A DNA stretch of 35,248 nt from Clostridia bacterium (GTDB lineage Bacteria; Bacillota; Clostridia; Oscillospirales; CAG-272), in contig JAFULR010000011.1 of NCBI GenBank assembly GCA_017483195.1, positions 1 to 35,248 of the forward strand, read 5' to 3'. Below are positions 31,883 to 35,248 of the stretch, one piece after another. Under the pieces are notes generated by a model that did not search any database, was not told the DNA's origin, and was given only the letters and a program-made list of their open reading frames with translations. How positions within the stretch are numbered: position 1 is the stretch's first letter; every line of letters begins with the position of its first letter. Made by a program: the position numbers and the translations under genes.

Positions 31883-31909
31883 AAATCAATATCCTTTCGC
31901 TTTTTTCTT

Positions 31910-31938
31910 ATTCTAACACAGATTTTCCTCTTTGTAAA
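31910..31938 (-). promoter_or_regulatory. Promoter of the metallophosphoesterase-ktrBA unit
   Basis: On the minus strand TTTACA, 17 bases, TAGAAT. Confidence 0.65.
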
Positions 31939-31974
31939 GTCCTTTCGCACAATGTAAACAAATTGTTAACATCC

Positions 31975-32003
31975 TTGCTTTTTTCTTTGAACTGTGATAA
32001 AAT
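31975..32003 (+). promoter_or_regulatory. Promoter of the glycerophosphodiesterase gene
   Basis: TTGCTT, 17 bases, TAAAAT, about 35 bases before the ATG. Confidence 0.6.
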
Positions 32004-32037
32004 CAATTTATCAACCCTATTAAAAGGAGAAAAAGCT

Positions 32038-33057
32038 ATGAAAAAATCAATTAAAGGCGCGGCTCATCCCGCGGTAGTTATCGTAATTTTAGTAATAGTA
32101 GCGGCATTTGCGCTTCTTTATTTTATCCCTAAGCCCCAGAGCTTTGAGGGCACCAATCCCCTTCGCAAAACGGGCGAAGCTCCGATACTCGTGGCTCACA
32201 GAGGCGGCGACGGAGAGTTCCCCGGCAATACGCTCGAGGCTTTTTATAACGCTTACAGCGTTGACGAGCGCGTTATAATGGAGACAGATATCAATATCAC
32301 AAAGGACGGTGTGCTGATCCTCAACCACGAAACGAGCCTCGATAAGAGGACAAACGTCAAAGGAAATATCGCGGATTGGAATTATACGGACCTGATCGAA
32401 CAGAGAGTAAATTTCGGATATCATAATAAAGCGGAATCTGAGGAGCTTACCCTCTTTATGGACGAGTACGGCAAGCAGATAAAGCCATCGGATCTTGAAA
32501 ATTATCCGAACGGTCTTGAAGGCAGGGACCCCGAGATATACCTTGCCACCACACTTGAGGAGCTTATGCTCGCCTTCCCCGAGAATATCATCAGTATTGA
32601 GATCAAGCAGGGCGGAGATACAGGACTTCTCGCGGTCAAGGAGGCTCTGCGCCTCGTTGAAAAATATAACGCGTGGGACAGAATAATCTTCGCAAGCTTC
32701 AAGGACGAGATCTTTGCGGAATATTGCCGCCTTGATAAATCGGGCGAGGTACCGGATAGCTTTATGTACTCCCCCTCCCTTATGGGCGCGGTAAAATACG
32801 TCGCATTCTACGTTTTCGGTATTGACGCCTTCTATACCGACGGAATCGCGGTTCTTCAGATACCGATGGAGGAATACGGCATAGGACTTTGCAGCAAGCG
32901 ACTTATCAATAATGCAAGAAAGCATAATATAGCAACTCATTATTGGACGATAAACAACGAGGACGATATGAGGAAGCTCATTGAAAACGGCGCGGACGCG
33001 ATAATGACGGACTATCCCCATAAGCTCAAAAATATCCTCGACGGACTTGAAAAATAA
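32038..33057 (+). CDS. Glycerophosphodiester phosphodiesterase (GDPD), membrane-anchored
   Basis: The protein has 339 residues. An N-terminal membrane segment (about 12-32) is followed by a GDPD TIM barrel with VAHRGG (first catalytic His), the FPGNTLEAF block, METDINITKDG (metal Glu and Asp) and ILNHETSLDKRT where most relatives have HD and this one HE. ISIEIKQGG and HYWTINNEDDMRKLIENGADAIMTDYP (here split: HYWTINNEDD and GADAIMTDYP) are also typical. It hydrolyses glycerophosphodiesters to glycerol-3-phosphate and an alcohol, probably outside the cell. I chose the ATG at 32038 because AAAAGGAGAAAAAGCT precedes it. It is a single-gene unit ending at 33107. Confidence 0.92.
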   Translation: MKKSIKGAAHPAVVIVILVIVAAFALLYFIPKPQSFEGTNPLRKTGEAPILVAHRGGDGEFPGNTLEAFYNAYSVDERVIMETDINITKDGVLILNHETSLDKRTNVKGNIADWNYTDLIEQRVNFGYHNKAESEELTLFMDEYGKQIKPSDLENYPNGLEGRDPEIYLATTLEELMLAFPENIISIEIKQGGDTGLLAVKEALRLVEKYNAWDRIIFASFKDEIFAEYCRLDKSGEVPDSFMYSPSLMGAVKYVAFYVFGIDAFYTDGIAVLQIPMEEYGIGLCSKRLINNARKHNIATHYWTINNEDDMRKLIENGADAIMTDYPHKLKNILDGLEK

Positions 33058-33067
33058 AAAATCAAAC

Positions 33068-33107
33068 AAAAAGCGGCTGCGGAGCCTTTTACTCCGCAGC
33101 TTTTTGT
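33068..33107 (+). terminator. Terminator of the GDPD gene
   Basis: GCTGCGGAG pairs with CTCCGCAGC across CCTTTTA and is followed by five T. Confidence 0.93.
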
Positions 33108-33147
33108 TCATTTTAATAAAAATATTAAATTTTTTCAAAAAAAGGTA

Positions 33148-33176
33148 TTGACAAACGAAAAACGTTATGATAAAAT
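33148..33176 (+). promoter_or_regulatory. Promoter of the tRNA pair
   Basis: TTGACA, 17 bases, TAAAAT, about 28 bases upstream of the first tRNA. Confidence 0.8.
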
Positions 33177-33204
33177 ATACAAGTCGCAGATGTGCGGCAC
33201 GAAT

Positions 33205-33281
33205 GGCGGAATAGCTCAGTTGGCTAGAGCAATCGGTTCATACCCGATAGGTCACGGGTTCAAGTCCAGTTTCCGCTACCA
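33205..33281 (+). tRNA. tRNA-Met (CAT)
   Basis: A 77-base cloverleaf with CCA encoded. The acceptor is GGCGGAA/TTCCGCT, the D arm GCTC/GAGC, and the anticodon arm ATCGG-TTCATAC-CCGAT with anticodon CAT. The T arm is ACGGG-TTCAAGT-CCAGT, where one G faces an A in the middle of the stem. The GxC-type initiator features (GGG/CCC anticodon stem, unpaired first base) are absent, so it is an elongator Met or a lysidine-modified Ile tRNA. Confidence 0.93.
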
Positions 33282-33285
33282 TTTC

Positions 33286-33360
33286 GGCCCGTTGGTCAAG
33301 CGGTTAAGACACGGCCCTTTCACGGCTGTAACATGGGTTCGATTCCCGTACGGGTCACCA
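33286..33360 (+). tRNA. tRNA-Glu (TTC)
   Basis: A 75-base cloverleaf with CCA encoded, four bases after the tRNA-Met. The acceptor is GGCCCGT/ACGGGTC, the anticodon arm CGGCC-CTTTCAC-GGCTG with anticodon TTC, and the T arm ATGGG-TTCGATT-CCCGT. All stems pair. Confidence 0.96.
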
Positions 33361-33400
33361 AAAAGAAAAAGCACCACTGTTGTGGTGCTTTTTCTTTTTG
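33361..33400 (+). terminator. Terminator of the tRNA operon
   Basis: GCACCAC-tgtt-GTGGTGC inside matching A and T runs. Confidence 0.95.
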
Positions 33401-33403
33401 GTT

Positions 33404-33796
33404 TCCTCGTACACGGAATCTCACCTATCACCAAAATGCAAAGCATTTTGGGATCGGGTTCGCATTTTTGACCAAACGACGATTGCCGCTCGCGAGCAAT
33501 CTCGTGGGCAAAAATAGTTCGCGAGAGCGAACCTTCCCGTACACTACCCCTTTACCAATTTATATGTGCCGAATCTCACCCATCTTTTTGCGAAGCAAAA
33601 AAAATTATGGGCAATAATGCGTTAGCATTATTGGTTCTATTTCTCGCCCTGCGAGAAATAGTATCTCGATTTCCGTACGGTACTGTCTTTGCTTGCTTTT
33701 TGAGATTGGGTTCGCAAATTCGACGAAAGGACGTTCCGCTCTCACACAATCGAGCCTTCCCGTGTTCAATACAAGCACTCTTTTTAAAAACACCCC
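33404..33796. repeat. Hairpin array downstream of the tRNAs (no gene)
   Basis: Six palindromes in a row: CCAAAATGC-aaa-GCATTTTGG (33431-33451), GATTGC/GCAATC with an inner GCTCGCGAGC (33481-33501), GTTCGC-gaga-GCGAAC (33517-33532), TTTTTGC-gaa-GCAAAAA (33585-33601), CAATAATGC-gtta-GCATTATTG (33612-33633) and CTATTTCTCG-ccctg-CGAGAAATAG (33637-33661). Diverged direct copies of GAATCTCACC (33416 and 33571) and GGGTTCGCA (about 33455 and 33708) repeat between them. Short open frames here have no ribosome binding site. Confidence 0.75.
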
Positions 33797-33825
33797 TTGA
33801 ATAATACTTATTTGTGTGCTATAAT
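33797..33825 (+). promoter_or_regulatory. Promoter of pfp
   Basis: TTGAAT, 17 bases, TATAAT, about 40 bases before the ATG at 33866. Confidence 0.75.
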
Positions 33826-33865
33826 ATTATATATTATGAAAACAAATCAAAAACGGGGGTATATT

Positions 33866-35083
33866 ATGAAAAACATTATCGTCGGTCAATCCGGCGGACC
33901 TACAGCGGTTATTAATTCCAGCTTGCTCGGCGTGTTCAAAACAGCCAAGGATCGCGGCGCGGATATCGTTTACGGTATGGTTCACGGTATCAAGGGCCTG
34001 CTTGATCGCAATATCGTTGATCTTTCCAAGCATATCAAGAACGATCTTGATATGGACCTTTTAAAGCGCACACCCTCATCCTTCCTCGGATCATGCCGTT
34101 ATAAGCTTCCCGATATCGAGGGCAACGAGGATGTTTATGAGAAGATCTTTGAAATTCTCAACGAGCTTGAAATATACGCCTTTTTCTATATCGGCGGAAA
34201 CGACTCAATGGATACAATTAAAAAGCTCTCGGATTACGGTCTTAAAATTAATAGCCCGATCCGTTTTATCGGAGTTCCCAAAACGATCGATAACGACCTT
34301 GCCATCACGGACCATACTCCCGGATACGGAAGCGCGGCGAAATATATCGCCGCCACTACAAAGGAGATCATCCGTGACGGATTGGTTTACGATTACCCCG
34401 TGGTTTCAATCGTTGAAATAATGGGACGTAACGCAGGCTGGCTCACTGCCGCAGCCGCTCTTTCAAAGGGAGAGGACTGTGAGGGCGTTGACTTGATCTA
34501 TTTGCCCGAAACGGTGTTTGACCTTGATCATTTTATTGCCAAGGTGGGAGAGCTTCTTAAGGAAGAGCGCTCCATGGTTATCGCGGTATCCGAGGGTATT
34601 AAGGTTGCTGACGGAAGATACGTTTGTGAGCTTAGCGACCACATCGACTACGTTGACGCATTCGGTCATAAGCAGCTTGCGGGCACCGCAAGATATCTCA
34701 CCGCGGAGATTGCCAAGAGATTCAAGGTAAAGACTCGTGCCATCGAGCTTTCCTCACTTCAGAGATGCGCCGCTCATATGACCAGCCGTATCGACCTCAC
34801 CGAAGCATTCAACTGCGGTGGAGCGGCGGTAAAGCTCGCCTTTGAGGGTGAAAGCGGCCAGGTTATAACGCTCCAGCGCGTTTCCGAGGACCCATATATG
34901 TGCATCACAAAGCCCGCGGACGTTCACTATATTGCGAACGTAGAGAAAAAGGTTCCCCGCGAGTGGATCAACGAGGACGGAACGTTCGTAACAGCCGATC
35001 TCATACATTATATCAGACCTCTTATCCAGGCGGAGATCGATCCCCTTTGGGTGGATGGACTTCCGAGACATTTAAAGCTGTAA
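33866..35083 (+). CDS. pfp: Pyrophosphate-dependent 6-phosphofructokinase
   Basis: The protein has 405 residues. It interconverts fructose-6-phosphate and fructose-1,6-bisphosphate using PPi. PFK motifs are GQSGGPTAVIN, YIGGNDSMDT, PKTIDNDLAITDHTPGYGSA and IMGRNAGWLTA. PKTIDND with Lys is the PPi-type signature, and GGNDS in place of ATP-type GGDGS agrees. I chose the ATG at 33866 because CGGGGGTATATT precedes it and because the frame from 33797 overlaps the promoter. It appears to be a single-gene unit. I cannot see a terminator before the IS end at 35108. Confidence 0.93.
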   Translation: MKNIIVGQSGGPTAVINSSLLGVFKTAKDRGADIVYGMVHGIKGLLDRNIVDLSKHIKNDLDMDLLKRTPSSFLGSCRYKLPDIEGNEDVYEKIFEILNELEIYAFFYIGGNDSMDTIKKLSDYGLKINSPIRFIGVPKTIDNDLAITDHTPGYGSAAKYIAATTKEIIRDGLVYDYPVVSIVEIMGRNAGWLTAAAALSKGEDCEGVDLIYLPETVFDLDHFIAKVGELLKEERSMVIAVSEGIKVADGRYVCELSDHIDYVDAFGHKQLAGTARYLTAEIAKRFKVKTRAIELSSLQRCAAHMTSRIDLTEAFNCGGAAVKLAFEGESGQVITLQRVSEDPYMCITKPADVHYIANVEKKVPREWINEDGTFVTADLIHYIRPLIQAEIDPLWVDGLPRHLKL

Positions 35084-35157
35084 TTTAAAGCAAAAAGCAG
35101 GGGAAATTGAAGTGAACCCCGAATAGTTCACAAATAAAAAAAGCACAATAAAACCTC

Positions 35158-35187
35158 CTATGGTATAATAGTACCGTAGGAGGATTT
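35158..35187 (+). promoter_or_regulatory. Hairpin hiding the OrfA ribosome binding site, with a -10 box in its loop
   Basis: ACCTCCTA on the left arm pairs with TAGGAGG on the right arm, with inner GGTA/TACC. TATAAT lies in the loop (35164-35169). A transcript entering from outside would fold the hairpin and cover the AGGAGG, whereas one started at the internal promoter would lack the left arm. Confidence 0.6.
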
Positions 35188-35191
35188 TGTT

Positions 35192-35248
35192 ATGGCAAAG
35201 AAAGGACAAATATTCAAGAATTACAGCAAAGAAATAAAGGAAGAGATA
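35192..35248 (+). CDS. IS3-family transposase OrfA, 5' part only
   Basis: Nineteen codons are inside the window (MAKKGQIFKNYSKEIKEEI). This is the start typical of IS150/IS3 OrfA proteins, where a helix-turn-helix follows. TAGGAGGATTTTGTT is the ribosome binding region. The rest of the gene and the OrfB integrase are beyond the window. Confidence 0.8.
   Translation, partial: MAKKGQIFKNYSKEIKEEI

Larger units (their letters stand above)
35108..35248 (+). mobile_element. Left end of an IS3-family (IS150-group) insertion sequence, cut by the window
   Basis: TGAAGTGAACCCC at 35108 has the TG start and GTGA.CCCC pattern of IS150-group terminal repeats, with GTTCACA following. An OrfA start lies 84 bases inside. 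The right end and any target duplication are outside the window. Confidence 0.75.

Noticed and set aside
32089..33138. Minus-strand open frame of 349 codons
   Set aside because: It is antisense to the glycerophosphodiesterase with its full motif set and has no start signal.

Overview
The window looks like a chromosomal piece of a Gram-positive, low-to-mid GC Clostridia-type bacterium, probably a gut lineage. The signs are strong AGGAGG-type ribosome binding sites, sigma-A promoters with 17-base spacers, a RodA/teichoic-acid/NodB wall gene set, KtrAB potassium uptake, a PPi-type phosphofructokinase, an archaeal-type ProRS and a GlpA-like/FAD/DUF1667 gene trio. No species can be named from the sequence alone, and there is no phage, plasmid or CRISPR locus.

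Layout. 1-1982: a frameshifted partial gene, a REP-associated (RAYT/Y1) transposase broken by one amber codon, and a PASTA-NodB deacetylase. 2089-4859: a tldD-pmbA protease operon. 4862-6166: repeat island A. 6167-8806: two SPFH (prohibitin/flotillin) genes. 8818-9699: a COG1313-type radical SAM protein. 9760-11090: repeat island B. 11109-12368: cinA. 12418-12680: a stand-alone structured RNA of unknown class. 12682-15985: an SGNH esterase lipoprotein, a DUF4830 protein and TagA. 16002-18859: proS with a folded leader, then rodA. 18858-21542: XRE membrane regulator, aldo/keto reductase and a second, intact RAYT. 21769-25912: repeat islands C and D flanking the GlpA-like/FAD/DUF1667 operon. 25913-28623: ROK glucokinase and a divergent O-antigen-ligase-like protein. 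28625-33107: metallophosphoesterase, ktrB, ktrA and a divergent glycerophosphodiesterase. 33148-33400: tRNA-Met and tRNA-Glu. 33404-33796: a hairpin array. 33866-35083: PPi-PFK. 35108-end: the left end of an IS3/IS150-type element.

The most unusual content is non-coding. About 4 kb is built from modular palindromic repeats. At least five families recur in both orientations (27-base REP-like unit, 24-base unit, and modules named here R, L, E and F). Between copies the flanks are conserved almost to the base while the hairpin stems differ but stay self-complementary, so the hairpins seem to be conserved or exchanged as units. Both RAYT genes carry two copies of a REP-like unit, inverted to each other and read in frame, at the same two places in the protein. 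That directly links the transposase genes to the scattered repeats and is the best candidate for an undescribed system here.

The ordinary genes form recognisable groups: envelope and wall (NodB deacetylase, TagA, RodA, O-antigen-ligase-like, GDPD, metallophosphoesterase, flotillins), central metabolism (glucokinase, PFK, GlpA-like oxidoreductase) and ion homeostasis (KtrAB).
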